The translations under genes and the position numbers were made by a program. Shown one piece after another: positions 34,514 to 41,858 of a DNA stretch of 41,858 nt; position 1 is the stretch's first letter; every line of letters starts with the position of its first letter. The notes under the pieces were generated by a model. That model had not been told where the DNA came from and ran no database searches. It was given only the letters and a program-made list of their open reading frames with translations. This DNA is from Gammaproteobacteria bacterium (GTDB lineage Bacteria; Pseudomonadota; Gammaproteobacteria; Chromatiales; Chromatiaceae), in assembly GCA_011390365.1 (NCBI GenBank), contig JAABSM010000029.1, positions 1 through 41,858 on the forward strand. Direction: 5' to 3'.

Positions 34514-35016
34514 CAACGGAGAGCCGTCCGACCCTCTCCATCATCGCCGCGATGGCGAGGAATCGCGTCATCGGCCGCGACAACCGCCTGCCGTGGCGGC
34601 TGCCCGCCGACCTCAGGCACTTCAAGACCCTGACCATGGAGAAACCCATGATCATGGGCCGCAACACCTGGGAATCCCTGCCCGGGCTGCTGCCCGGACG
34701 CCGGCATATCGTCCTCACTCGCGACACCGACTATCGTGCCGAAGGCGCGGAGATCGCCCACGACCTCGACCAGGCAATCCGGATCGCCGGCGATGTGGAG
34801 GAGATCATGATCATCGGTGGCGAACAGATCTATCGACAGGCCCTGCCAAGGGCGAGCCAACTCCTCCTCACCCTGGTCGACCTGACCCCCGACGGCGACG
34901 CCTGGTTCCCGGACTTCAGCCCCGCCCACTGGCGGGAAGAGGAGCGGGAGGAGCACCCGGGCCAAGGCGAACACCCCGGCTACGCCTTCGTCCGTTACAA
35001 GCCACGAAAGCCCTAG
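34510..35016 (+). CDS. folA: Dihydrofolate reductase
   Basis: A 168-residue NADPH-dependent enzyme reducing dihydrofolate to tetrahydrofolate. Motifs: ISII-type start [29 protein letters not shown] (about 10-38; the active-site acidic residue is the Asp of PADLRHFK), [12 protein letters not shown] (about 47), [15 protein letters not shown] (about 98, the GG NADPH motif) and a C-terminal YAFVRYKP strand. The ATG overlaps the creA stop. The length is normal. Confidence 0.96.
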   Translation: MTTESRPTLSIIAAMARNRVIGRDNRLPWRLPADLRHFKTLTMEKPMIMGRNTWESLPGLLPGRRHIVLTRDTDYRAEGAEIAHDLDQAIRIAGDVEEIMIIGGEQIYRQALPRASQLLLTLVDLTPDGDAWFPDFSPAHWREEEREEHPGQGEHPGYAFVRYKPRKP

Positions 35017-35078
35017 TGCAGCACTAGCCGGGGATGCCACCCCGCCCCCAATCACTCGCGACCTCAGGAGCAGATCAC

Positions 35079-35936
35079 ATGCAACTCGGATTCATCGGCC
35101 TCGGCGCGCTCGGCTCGGCCGTCGCCATGCGACTCATGGAGCGCCAGCACACCCTTACCGCCTGGAACCGCACCTCGGCACGCGCCGAAAAACTCGGCCT
35201 CTCGCTCGCGGCAAGCCCCAAGGCGGTGGCAGAAACGACGGAGATCATCTTCCTCTGCCTTTTCGACAGCGCCGCGGTGCGTCAGGTATTGAGCGGGGAG
35301 GACGGCCTGCTGGCAGGCGCAAGCGGCAGTACCCTGATCATCGACCTCACCACCAACCACTACCGGGACGCGGAGGCCTTCCACCGCCTATGCCAGGGGA
35401 CCGGCGTCGCCTACCTGGAATGCCCGGTGCTCGGCAGCGTGGTCCCCGCCAGCCAGGGCGCCCTGACCCTGCTCTGCGGCGGCGCCCTCGACGCCTACCA
35501 GCGCGCCGAGCCGATACTGCGGGACATTGGCCAACACCTGTTCCATTTCGGCGAGCCGGGCCAGGCCACGCGCATGAAACTGATCAACAACCTTACCCTT
35601 GGCGGCTTCATGGCGGCACTCGCCGAGGCCACCGCGCTGGCGGAACATAGCGGCATCCCCAAGGACCAGGCCCTCGACATCCTCGGCGTCGGCGGCGGCC
35701 AATCCCTGGTCCTCAACGCCAAGCGCGCCAAGCTGCTCAACGAAGACTTCTCCCCCCACTTCTCCAACGCCCTCATCTACAAAGACCTCCACTGCCTGCA
35801 AGACCTCGCCTACGACCTCAAGCACCCCCTCCACACCGCCGCGGTCACCAAGGAGCTGTACGCCCGCACCTATCAGCAAGGGTTCGAGAACGAGGACTTT
35901 TCGGCGATCTACAAACTCTTCAAACGCAAGCCCTGA
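35079..35936 (+). CDS. NAD(P)-dependent beta-hydroxyacid dehydrogenase family protein
   Basis: A 285-residue member of the 3-hydroxyisobutyrate dehydrogenase/GLYR family. It opens with MQLGFIGLGALGSAVAMRL, a GxGxxG NAD(P) motif, followed by AWNRTSARAEKLG. The substrate-side motif CPVLGSVVPASQGALTLLCGG (about 124-144) and the catalytic-lysine helix MKLINNLTLGGFMAALAEA (about 166-184) follow. A glyoxylate/succinic semialdehyde reductase or similar activity is possible. I chose ATG 35079 with AGGAG 8 bases upstream; an earlier ATG at 35034 adds 15 unconserved residues. It follows folA by about 60 bases. Confidence 0.87.
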   Translation: MQLGFIGLGALGSAVAMRLMERQHTLTAWNRTSARAEKLGLSLAASPKAVAETTEIIFLCLFDSAAVRQVLSGEDGLLAGASGSTLIIDLTTNHYRDAEAFHRLCQGTGVAYLECPVLGSVVPASQGALTLLCGGALDAYQRAEPILRDIGQHLFHFGEPGQATRMKLINNLTLGGFMAALAEATALAEHSGIPKDQALDILGVGGGQSLVLNAKRAKLLNEDFSPHFSNALIYKDLHCLQDLAYDLKHPLHTAAVTKELYARTYQQGFENEDFSAIYKLFKRKP

Positions 35937-36004
35937 TACCCCTAGGATCGAGGATCTAGGGTCTAGGCGTGAACGTTGACGAGCGGGGTTGACGAGCGAG
36001 GAGC

Positions 36005-36020
36005 CCGGACTCCAGTCCGG
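36005..36020. repeat. Small hairpin (CCGGACT) after the oxidoreductase
   Basis: CCGGACT (36005-36011) and AGTCCGG (36014-36020) form a perfect stem with a 2-base loop. Just upstream, 35942-35967 holds repeated CTAGG units. No T-run follows, so it may be a dispersed repeat rather than a terminator. Confidence 0.45.
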
Positions 36021-36177
36021 CATCGCAGGCAAGATCACCGGATAAAGCCCAGTCTCAAACGCCTCCCGCACCGCGATAGACCCGCGGCGCAGATTACCCA
36101 CATTTGTCATTGACAATGCCCCTTGTTTGGCGCAAGATCAAAACATCCAAAATCCAAAGAGAAAAGGTGCATCTCAG

Positions 36178-37530
36178 GTGAAAACGCTTATTGTTCCCAC
36201 GAAACCGCCTTTCAGGCCCCACCCCCTCGCCCTGGCCATCGCCCTCTCCGTTACCCTGCCAATGCAATGGCGGCAGGCGTTCGCGGTCGAAACGGACATC
36301 CTTTCCGAACACGGGGTCTACTGCACCACCCACCCGGCTGTCGCCGATTTCCTGGAGAACGACGGCAGCCTCTACTCCTTCTACTTCGACTCCACGGACC
36401 AAGCCCAAACAGAGGGCATATCCCTGCGAAGAAGCTGCTTTCACGACGGCTCTAACCGTTTTAGTTACTACAACTTTATAAATCTTGGCTTCGGGTCGTT
36501 TCCCTACACCTTATTGCAAACCATCCCTGAACACTTTGCTGATGTGTTGGTCGAGGGTGAAACAAGCGCGACAGCGGAGTACCGGCTCCGCACCTTCCGC
36601 ACAGGGAATCTCTACAGCAACGCCTCGCTCGACTATCAGATCACCGGCACCATGACCAGGGATGCCGACTTTCTCTTTCGCCAGGACGATAGCGATGTGG
36701 ATCACATGAGCGGCACCCTCCACTTTCCCGCTTGGGATCCGGACCCGCGCTACATCGCCATCGACATCCTCGACGACGACCTGGAAGAGGATGACGAAAC
36801 CCTCGATGTCACCTTCGCCGACGCCTACTCGGATTACGACGACGCCGCCTATCTGTCATACGGTAGGGATCTATCGCTGCTGGTCCTGGATGATGATCGG
36901 ATCGCGACCCGTTTCGAAACCGACTATCATTGCGTAGAATTACTAAACCCCCTCGAAATATTTCAGGATGGATCCAGTCGATACCATGTCCAGGTCGGCT
37001 CCAGCGTGACCCAGATCGACTTTATCGGCAGCGACGGACGCACCGAGGCGGACACCGCATGCGCAAAGGGATATATCGGCGGGATTGAATTCAGCCCATC
37101 CCTCAACTCCTCGAATATCTCCAGCAACGGAAACAACATCTCCATCAACGGCTACACCCCGCCTGAAACCCTCCCGAAGATCACCCAAATCGACAATCGG
37201 GACTCTAGCGTCGTGATCCATTTCAACGCCGATGCCAATCCGATTGGTTACAGCGCCTCCTGCGTCTCCGTGGATAGCGGCCACTCCGTAACCGATCACG
37301 CCACCCAATCCCCCATCACCCTGAAAGGCATGATCAACGGTGAAAGCTACCTCTGCTCCGTCGCCCACTTCAATGCCGACAGCGGCTCCCCCGCAATGAC
37401 CGCATCGCCAACCACCGGCAACGCCGAGGCGATCTCGGTCTCGACGCTGGGTCAGTGGTCCACGGCGATACTCTCCGCGATACTCATGACCCTCGGCTTT
37501 CTCTGGGGCAGGAGGCGGGAAGATGGCTAA
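36178..37530 (+). CDS. Exported protein with IPTL-CTERM-like sorting tail
   Basis: A 450-residue secreted protein of unknown function. It has a signal peptide (PLALAIALSVTLPMQWRQAFA) and a Calx-beta-like acidic segment (YIAIDILDDDLEEDDETLDVTF, about 195-215) followed by a region with paired cysteines. It ends in an IPTL-CTERM-type tail: VSTLGQWSTAILSAILMTLG, then a WGRRR basic end. Such tails direct sorting or anchoring in Gram-negative envelopes. I chose GTG 36178 as the start because the signal peptide follows directly; the frame is open from a TTG at 36127. Its 3' end overlaps the glycosyltransferase-like gene. Calcium binding by the acidic stretch is possible. Confidence 0.72.
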   Translation: MKTLIVPTKPPFRPHPLALAIALSVTLPMQWRQAFAVETDILSEHGVYCTTHPAVADFLENDGSLYSFYFDSTDQAQTEGISLRRSCFHDGSNRFSYYNFINLGFGSFPYTLLQTIPEHFADVLVEGETSATAEYRLRTFRTGNLYSNASLDYQITGTMTRDADFLFRQDDSDVDHMSGTLHFPAWDPDPRYIAIDILDDDLEEDDETLDVTFADAYSDYDDAAYLSYGRDLSLLVLDDDRIATRFETDYHCVELLNPLEIFQDGSSRYHVQVGSSVTQIDFIGSDGRTEADTACAKGYIGGIEFSPSLNSSNISSNGNNISINGYTPPETLPKITQIDNRDSSVVIHFNADANPIGYSASCVSVDSGHSVTDHATQSPITLKGMINGESYLCSVAHFNADSGSPAMTASPTTGNAEAISVSTLGQWSTAILSAILMTLGFLWGRRREDG

Positions 37531-38305
37531 ACCGGCGGCATCGATCCTCCTGACCTTCTCCTCGGGCCAACTCAGCGCCGAGCACCTCAAGTACCTGAAG
37601 GACTACTACAGGGATATCGAAGGCTGCGAATGGATCCTGGTCGAACAACTGGCGCGAGCCAGCGCCATGCCAGGGGCGAATGACGCCGAATCCGGCGGCC
37701 GGCGACTGCGCGTCGCCAACCCATCATCCTGCAATGCCGCCTGGGGATGGAATGTCGCCGCCCGCTCCGCCCAAGGGTCGACCCTGATCATCCTGGAACC
37801 CTGGACCCTGGTCAGCCACCTCGCGATCACCAAGGCCGCCTCGATATGTCAGGGACGGGCGGGCGCGGCGAACCTCTTCTCCCGCTTCGTCGGCCTCACC
37901 GAAGCCGAATCGGCGCGACTCATCGCGACCAATGCCCGCCCCGACTTCTCCGCCTCGAACACCCAGCCCGCCCCGGACTTTGCCTTTGGCGGAATCGGCA
38001 TCCGCGCCGACCTGTTCCGCGATCTCGGCGGCTTTGACGAGCGCCTCTTCGAAGAGGCCCCTTCCCTCACCTTGTTGACCGAAAAACTCGCCCGCACCAA
38101 CGCCCCCCTCGCCCGTTTCGACAACAGCCTCGCCCATCGTCTCGCCGGCCAACCCACGCCCTCGGCGACGGCCCTGAGGCGACTCGAAGCGCTGCGTGAA
38201 GAGCACCGAGGCCAGGATGCCGCCGCCTTCCTCTTCGCCAACGAGGTGCGCGGACAACTCGCCGGCAATGGCGAAAAATATGCTCAAAACGCCATCACCC
38301 CCTGA
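37523..38305 (+). CDS. Glycosyltransferase family 2-like protein (reduced)
   Basis: A 260-residue protein resembling the GT-A domain of family 2 glycosyltransferases. It has a Rossmann-like N-terminus (ASILLTFSSGQLSAEHL, then CEWILVEQ), then NAAWGWNVAARSAQGSTLIILEPWTLV (about 73-99), where the usual DxD is replaced by EPW, and FAFGGIGIRADLFRDLGGFDERLFEE (about 154-179), a strong GT2 acceptor-side motif. Loss of DxD suggests altered or no catalysis. An AGGAGG ribosome site lies inside the end of the IPTL-CTERM gene, which it overlaps by 8 bases, so the two are likely co-expressed. Its tail overlaps the convergent gene at 38284 by 22 bases. Confidence 0.65.
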   Translation: MAKPAASILLTFSSGQLSAEHLKYLKDYYRDIEGCEWILVEQLARASAMPGANDAESGGRRLRVANPSSCNAAWGWNVAARSAQGSTLIILEPWTLVSHLAITKAASICQGRAGAANLFSRFVGLTEAESARLIATNARPDFSASNTQPAPDFAFGGIGIRADLFRDLGGFDERLFEEAPSLTLLTEKLARTNAPLARFDNSLAHRLAGQPTPSATALRRLEALREEHRGQDAAAFLFANEVRGQLAGNGEKYAQNAITP

Positions 38306-38904
38306 TGCCGGGTCATGACCGCCGGATCAACAAAGATCGCGAAACCCAGCCCCCGCAACCGATCACAGACCCCGTAATCCTCCGAGACATACGCCCCGCC
38401 CTCCGCGCCAACCCGGAAGACATCGTACTGTTGATCCACACCCCCCTTCACCCTGTAGCTCCGCCCGTGCGAAATCGCCTCATCCACCAAGGCGTTCGCC
38501 GCATCCCGTGACAGCAGCAACGCACCCGTGGCAATACGCGTCACCTTGAACAACAGCCCCTCCTCGCCAACACACTCGCCGAAACTGAACAGCCGCCGAC
38601 CCTGCGCACCAACCCCCTTCATGGGAACCGGCGCCCCGATCACATCAACGCCCCTCGCAAGCATCGAGCGCAAGCCCTGTGCCGGCAAATGCACATCCCC
38701 ATCGAGAAAGAGCAAGTGGGTATAGCGCGGATCACGATGAAACAGGGAGAGAATCGTGTTCCGTCCCCGCGTAATCAGGCTCTCATTGCCCAAGGTCACC
38801 AGATCGAAGTCCAAACCCTCCCGGTGGAAAGAAGAGATGCTGTTCAAGTAGTCGATATGCACCATCCCACCATAGGCCGGCGTACCGATCATCAATTTTG
38901 CCAA
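38284..38904 (-). CDS. Phage-type glycosyltransferase-like protein (GT-A fold)
   Basis: A 206-residue protein starting LAKLMIGTPAYGGMVHIDYL, followed by NESLITRGRNTILSLF (about 45-60) and the metal-binding DxD motif HLLFLDGDVHLPAQGL (about 69-84), then GVDVIGAPVPMKG (about 91) and ATGALLLSRDA (about 127). This pattern matches small glycosyltransferase-like proteins common in phages and in bacterial surface-sugar loci. I chose TTG 38904, six bases after GGGGAG; ATG 38892 is an alternative with worse spacing. It converges on the plus-strand GT2-like gene and overlaps its 3' end. The role of the sugar transfer is unknown. Confidence 0.72.
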   Translation of the reverse strand: MAKLMIGTPAYGGMVHIDYLNSISSFHREGLDFDLVTLGNESLITRGRNTILSLFHRDPRYTHLLFLDGDVHLPAQGLRSMLARGVDVIGAPVPMKGVGAQGRRLFSFGECVGEEGLLFKVTRIATGALLLSRDAANALVDEAISHGRSYRVKGGVDQQYDVFRVGAEGGAYVSEDYGVCDRLRGLGFAIFVDPAVMTRHQGVMAF

Positions 38905-39349
38905 CTTTAACTCCCCTGTCGAAATCCCGTCATCCCCCGAAGCCACCCGACGTAACCGTTCACCCGTACCGAAAACACCCTCTCCCCTCGGGTGAGGCCT
39001 GCCGTGAGGGCATAATATCGTAAGCGGGTGTGAATGCTTACCCCCGACATCATCCGTCAGCCCCGGCAGCACCGCGCGGCCCCCAATCCCTGTGTTGATC
39101 CACCGCACTCCGCTGCACGCCAACCAGACTTGCACCCACTTTAACCGGCGATACCCTGCTCTATCTCTCCACCATGCGATTCGATCAGCAAGAGACGACG
39201 CGGCCCCATCTGAATGCCGGTCCGGAGCAATGTCTGCTGATGCTGGGTTATGAGCCGAGTGAGGTGGATTCGAAACTGGAGATTTCGGACTATACCCGGT
39301 GCGCCCATGATCTCGGCCTGTCGTCTGATGAATTCATGGCCGAACACAA
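38905..39349. other. Unassigned stretch with hairpins and a short unknown frame
   Basis: No gene could be supported. A GTAAGC/GCTTAC hairpin lies near 39020-39042 beside a CCCTCTCCCCTCGGGTGAGG repeat-like run (about 38980-38999). A frame from 39174 reads MRFDQQETTRPHLNAGPEQC and on to about residue 60 before running into the glycosyltransferase remnant in another frame. Its first 60 residues (with CLLMLGYEPSEVDSKLEI) look protein-like but I do not recognise them; it may be a truncated small gene. Confidence 0.4.
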
Positions 39350-39768
39350 CCCGATGTCAGTTTTCGCCGCCAGCGGATTCTGCAACTGGGCGGCTACCGT
39401 GATGGCCCCTTTCCCGAAGATTACGAGCTGTGGCTGCGGCTTCACCAGGCCGGGGCGCGTATGGCCAAGCTGGATCAGCCGCTGCTCGCCTGACGCGACC
39501 AGCCCAATCGTACCTCCCGCCAGGACCCACGCTATGCCCGTAGCGCCTTCGACCGGCTACGGGCCGAATATCTGGCCAAAGATCCCCGTTTTCTCCGACG
39601 TGCCAAGCGGTTCGTGATCTGGGGTGCGGGGCGCAACACCCGCAAACGGGCCAAGCATCGGCTACAACGCGGCTTCCAGCCCTGCGCCTGGATCGACATA
39701 GACCCGAAAAAGATCGGCAACCGACTGCAAGGCGTGCCGGTGGTATCGCCAGATTGGCTCACCCCCCC
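39350..39768 (+). pseudogene. Broken family 2 glycosyltransferase, C-terminal part with one in-frame stop
   Basis: The frame reads VSFRRQRILQLGGYRDGPFP, EDYELWLRLHQAGARMAKLD, QPLLA-stop-RDQPNRTSRQDP, then FVIWGAGRNTRKRAKHRL and GVPVVSPDWLT. This is the second half of a GT2 enzyme with the ED-Y-ELW motif and the C-terminal WGAGR extension. The stop is TGA at about 39491-39493, where relatives have Trp (TGG), so one base change would restore the frame. The N-terminal half is missing, and after VVSPDWLT the sequence becomes the 3' part of a minus-strand transposase remnant. It is a decayed gene. Confidence 0.75.
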
Positions 39769-39769
39769 C

Positions 39770-40408
39770 ACAAGCCCCCCGCGCTTGCCCGCCACCACCG
39801 CCTTTCCCGTCCATTCCACCAGTTCCAGATAATCGCTCATGCGATCATAGGGGATGCAGTCATCCCGCTCCGAACCACCAGCAAAGGCCATCAGCGGTAC
39901 CTGAGCGGCCTCTCCATGAGCATCAGAAACGCTAGACGCCCTTTGACCATCATCCTCAGAACCCTTTTCACTCGACCTTCGACCCAGCCGCCGCGCCGCA
40001 TCAAAGATGCGCTGCGGGATGGAGGTATGGTCTGAACCCTCGGGCGAATCGGCCAGGCCCGCCCGCACCGGATTCAGGTCCATGTAGGTCATGCAAGCCA
40101 ATAGCGCCTTGTCATCCAACACCACCTGACTCTTGAAACGGCCCTCCCAAAAGCGCCCGGTACACCCATCCTCCGCATTGGCCTGGCGGACAATGGTCAC
40201 GTTCAGACAGCGCATGAACCAGCTCACATCCATCAGCCACCCCCGCCAACTCCGCCAGCTTCGCCACCACCCAGCCCTTGCGATGCCCATAACTGGCCCC
40301 CGTCACCTGATCCCCCCCACACAAAAACGCCCTGCGCACACAGCGATTGGTGCAGTGGTAATAGGGTGTTGCCTCAAGGCTGATCTGCTGGCTACGGGCT
40401 TGGGTCAT
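39770..40408 (-). pseudogene. REP-associated transposase (RAYT, Y1_Tnp family) with internal deletion
   Basis: On the minus strand, the N-terminus reads MTQARSQQISLEATPYYHCT, NRCVRRAFLCGGDQVTG and HRKGWVVAKLAELAG. At about 40232 the frame shifts to WLMDVSWFMRCLN, then RQANAEDGCTGRFWEGRFKS, LACMTYMDLNPVRAGLADSP and DYLELVEWTGKAVVAGKRGG, and is lost near 39770. In full-length relatives the segment between LAELAG and WLMDVSWFM carries the HUH histidines (HYHLVL-type). Its absence together with the frame change means a catalytic-core deletion, so the enzyme is dead. Its 3' end is fused directly to the glycosyltransferase remnant. Confidence 0.8.
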
Positions 40409-40817
40409 GGTTGGCTCCTGGGGTGGGGTTTAGGGCGATTGCAGTATACGGTAAGTGGGATCCCAATAGATGGGTGTCCTATTGTATGCTGAAAACGGCA
40501 TTTTCGGTGAATTTTGGCCCCTATATCAGCAGCCAACCCCCGAAAACACGCCGACCGAGCCGGACATTTTTCCACGCCTTCCCGAAATCCCCTTTCGGGG
40601 GCGCGTCGGCCAAAAGATATCCTGATTAGTAAAATGCTCCAGTTGAACGATGCCCACCGGGCTTTCTCGTTTTCTCGTTCCCATGCGCCGCATGGGAATG
40701 CCGTCTTGACCGCGTCGCGGTCCGAGTCGGAGTGCAGCGCATCCAAGACAACTGAGATATCTTGCTAATCAAGAAAGATATTTCCTATAGCGGCTTCCGT
40801 GCCAACTCGCCGGGCTT
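40409..40817. other. Gene-free stretch with TTCCCATGCG hairpin between the transposase remnant and the integron
   Basis: No gene is supported. A hairpin TTCCCATGCG/CGCATGGGAA lies at about 40678-40698, a kind of dispersed element, and an ATATCTT/AAGATAT inverted pair lies at about 40757-40782. Base composition begins to shift from GC-rich to AT-richer here. Confidence 0.45.
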
Positions 40818-40882
40818 GTCCAACAAGAAGGACAACTCGTGGTTCGCCTGCGGCTCACACGAGTTGTTCTTCCTCGTTATGT
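40818..40882 (-). other. attC-like integron recombination site 1
   Basis: Read on the minus strand, it begins with ACATAAC (40882-40876) and ends GTTGGAC (40824-40818), matching the GTTRRRY core. Between them, AACAACTCGTG and CACGAGTTGTCC form a long imperfect stem with mismatches. The TAA stop of the upstream cassette gene (40877-40879) lies inside the ATAAC motif, as is common in gene cassettes. Confidence 0.7.
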
Positions 40883-41179
40883 GTTTCTGTATTGATTACT
40901 TTTAATTTGAAATTCAATTCCTTCAAAATAATCACAGAGTTCACCAAGTTCCCTGGCTTTTTTACGAGAGTTAGCATGATTAGATTCTGCAGCCATCCAT
41001 CCTGCTAGGTCATTAATTTCATAAAGAGACATTTGAATCGCATGTGTACCTTCTTTTTTTGCCATGCGAGATAAAGTCGCCTTTAGCTGACCAAAAATAA
41101 CAGCATTATCCAATATAAGTTGACATTCATAATCATCCAAATCAACTGCGCATTTTTCAACAGCCTTTGTTTTAGTCAT
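40877..41179 (-). CDS. Integron cassette gene, 100-residue protein of unknown function
   Basis: A 100-residue predicted cytoplasmic protein, mostly helical and charged (QLKATLSRMAKKEGTHAIQ about 31-49; HANSRKKARELGELCDYFEG about 68-87). No signal peptide, membrane segment or known catalytic motif is visible and I do not recognise the family. The ATG (41179) starts about 20 bases after attC site 2, and the stop lies within attC site 1, so the gene spans one complete cassette. Base composition is much more AT-rich than the rest of the window, which supports recent transfer. Confidence 0.7.
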   Translation of the reverse strand: MTKTKAVEKCAVDLDDYECQLILDNAVIFGQLKATLSRMAKKEGTHAIQMSLYEINDLAGWMAAESNHANSRKKARELGELCDYFEGIEFQIKSNQYRNT

Positions 41180-41200
41180 AATATTTCACTTTTGCTGGTC

Positions 41201-41262
41201 ACATAACGGCAACCATCAGCGGCGCGCGCCTTTGGCGCGTCCGCTGGATGGTTTTGTTATGC
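41201..41262 (-). other. attC-like integron recombination site 2
   Basis: On the minus strand it runs from GCATAAC (41262-41256) to GTTATGT (41207-41201). The arms ACCATCCAGCGG and CCGCTGATGGT pair with one unpaired base, the extrahelical base typical of attC. An inner GCGCGCC-TTT-GGCGCG hairpin caps the stem. It separates the two cassette genes. Confidence 0.8.
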
Positions 41263-41382
41263 TATTTATGTTACTAAGCCTACTAGGCACCGATACTATA
41301 TATATGCAAACAATCCAATACCCGCAACAACTTATTGCTAATAGCTGATCATAGTTTGCTAATGGGAATTTGAATTCTAAAT

Positions 41383-41709
41383 TTACAAGTCTCCATTTAA
41401 CGCTGGAATCCCTTCAATCCAAGGCTCAGCCAAAATGACATCAATATTTCCTTGGTAAAAATCATTCCATAATTGATTGATTTTATCCTTATCGATATGT
41501 TTCATATAGCATCCATGTCCTTCTCCTTCTAAATGAACCCAACAGCTTTTTGTAATATCAAGGTGTAGTGAGCCGTCGGTAATTGAAATATCTGATAGAA
41601 CATGAGGAAGGTTTTCATCAAGAAATAGATCATTGAGTGTCTTTGCTAATACCTTTTTGCTAGGGTCTTTTGTTTCATTTCCCCAACGATCAGTGATGAC
41701 GATAGTCAT
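41383..41709 (-). CDS. Integron cassette gene, 108-residue protein of unknown function
   Basis: A 108-residue predicted cytoplasmic, acidic protein beginning MTIVITDRWGNETKDPSKKV. It has a middle beta-rich part (ISITDGSLHLDITKSCWVHL, about 42-61), a Gly-rich turn (EGEGHGCYMKH) and an aromatic end (LWNDFYQGNIDVILAEPWIEG). Small acidic cassette proteins of this kind are sometimes immunity or antitoxin-like, but nothing here proves that. About 120 AT-rich bases with no other gene separate its stop from attC site 2. Upstream of its ATG lies the group II intron end rather than an attC. Confidence 0.68.
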   Translation of the reverse strand: MTIVITDRWGNETKDPSKKVLAKTLNDLFLDENLPHVLSDISITDGSLHLDITKSCWVHLEGEGHGCYMKHIDKDKINQLWNDFYQGNIDVILAEPWIEGIPALNGDL

Positions 41710-41759
41710 AGTGTTCTAATCTTTTCCTGTTAAAGTAGAAGCTACTATTCTTTTGAGCA

Positions 41760-41858
41760 TCTCACGGTAGGAGCTCCGATTACCCGGAGCCCCCCGCACA
41801 GACCCGGACGTGCAGTTTTCCCGCATCCGGTTCCTCGGTCGTACTCGCTTTCGCGGCG
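41760..41858 (-). mobile_element. 3' end of a group II intron (domains V and VI), cut by window edge
   Basis: On the minus strand, ACCGGATGCGGGAAAACTGC continues to ACGTCCGGGT and forms a domain-V-like hairpin. Lower stem ACCGGA/TCCGGGT, a bulge near ACG, and a GAAA loop are visible. It is followed by a domain-VI-like stem GGCTCCG/CGGAGCTCC (loop GGTAAT) and a CCTACC end near 41770. The intron-encoded reverse transcriptase would lie beyond the window edge. Placement beside integron cassettes fits group IIC-attC introns, which target attC sites. Confidence 0.65.

Noticed and set aside
39174-39617. 147-codon plus-strand frame as a single gene
   Set aside because: Only about its first 60 residues look protein-like; after that it reads the glycosyltransferase remnant in the wrong frame.
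1-41858. tRNA or rRNA genes
   Set aside because: No cloverleaf-like TTCGA-containing segment with matching acceptor stems and no rRNA core sequence were noticed by eye; a dedicated scan could still find one.

Overview
The window is a GC-rich chromosomal segment, most likely from a facultatively denitrifying gammaproteobacterium. The evidence is a periplasmic nitrate reductase operon and nitric oxide reductase maturation genes, together with a typical gammaproteobacterial housekeeping block (argS, SPOR protein, trkA, trkH; creA, folA). I cannot name the genus from sequence reading alone. The last kilobase is clearly more AT-rich and is a mobile integron cassette / group II intron region.

Layout. 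(1) 1-4722, minus strand: a nitric oxide reductase accessory operon norE-norF-norQ, a small membrane protein, a NapH/CcoG-like polyferredoxin, and norD (cut by the window edge). The catalytic genes norC and norB are not here. (2) 4723-5088: a divergent control region with one FNR/DNR-type box facing each operon and a 19-nt palindrome between them. (3) 5089-10778, plus strand: napFDAGHB, which lacks napC, followed by a terminator. (4) 11143-16910: ackA-xfp-pta, a phosphoketolase module. Sugar phosphates are split to acetyl phosphate, which is then turned into ATP plus acetate or into acetyl-CoA. (5) 17004-27211: a row of catabolic enzymes (GabD-like dehydrogenase, tartrate/D-malate dehydrogenase family, class III aminotransferase, D-2-hydroxyacid dehydrogenase, amidase, class I aminotransferase), interrupted by a PD-(D/E)XK Rpn-like gene and the tail of a second copy. 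(6) 27395-33886, minus strand: argS - SPOR protein - trkA - trkH - Sel1/SPOR protein. (7) 34004-35936: creA-folA-oxidoreductase. (8) 36178-38904: an IPTL-CTERM-like surface protein overlapping a glycosyltransferase-like gene, which meets another glycosyltransferase-like gene tail to tail. (9) 39350-40408: a broken glycosyltransferase fused to a broken REP-associated transposase. (10) 40818-41858: two integron cassettes with attC sites and the 3' end of a group II intron, all read on the minus strand.

The most distinctive feature of the window is its intergenic DNA. At least five families of short palindromes or inverted-repeat pairs recur between genes. One is a 33-bp near-perfect palindrome with six copies. 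Another is a CACAGAG-type repeat, usually found as two facing copies enclosing unrelated sequence. In two places such a repeat has become the 3' end of a coding sequence.

The genes suggest an organism that respires nitrate under low oxygen through Nap, detoxifies or respires NO with a NOR whose catalytic subunits lie elsewhere, and catabolises 4-aminobutyrate-like amines and hydroxyacids.
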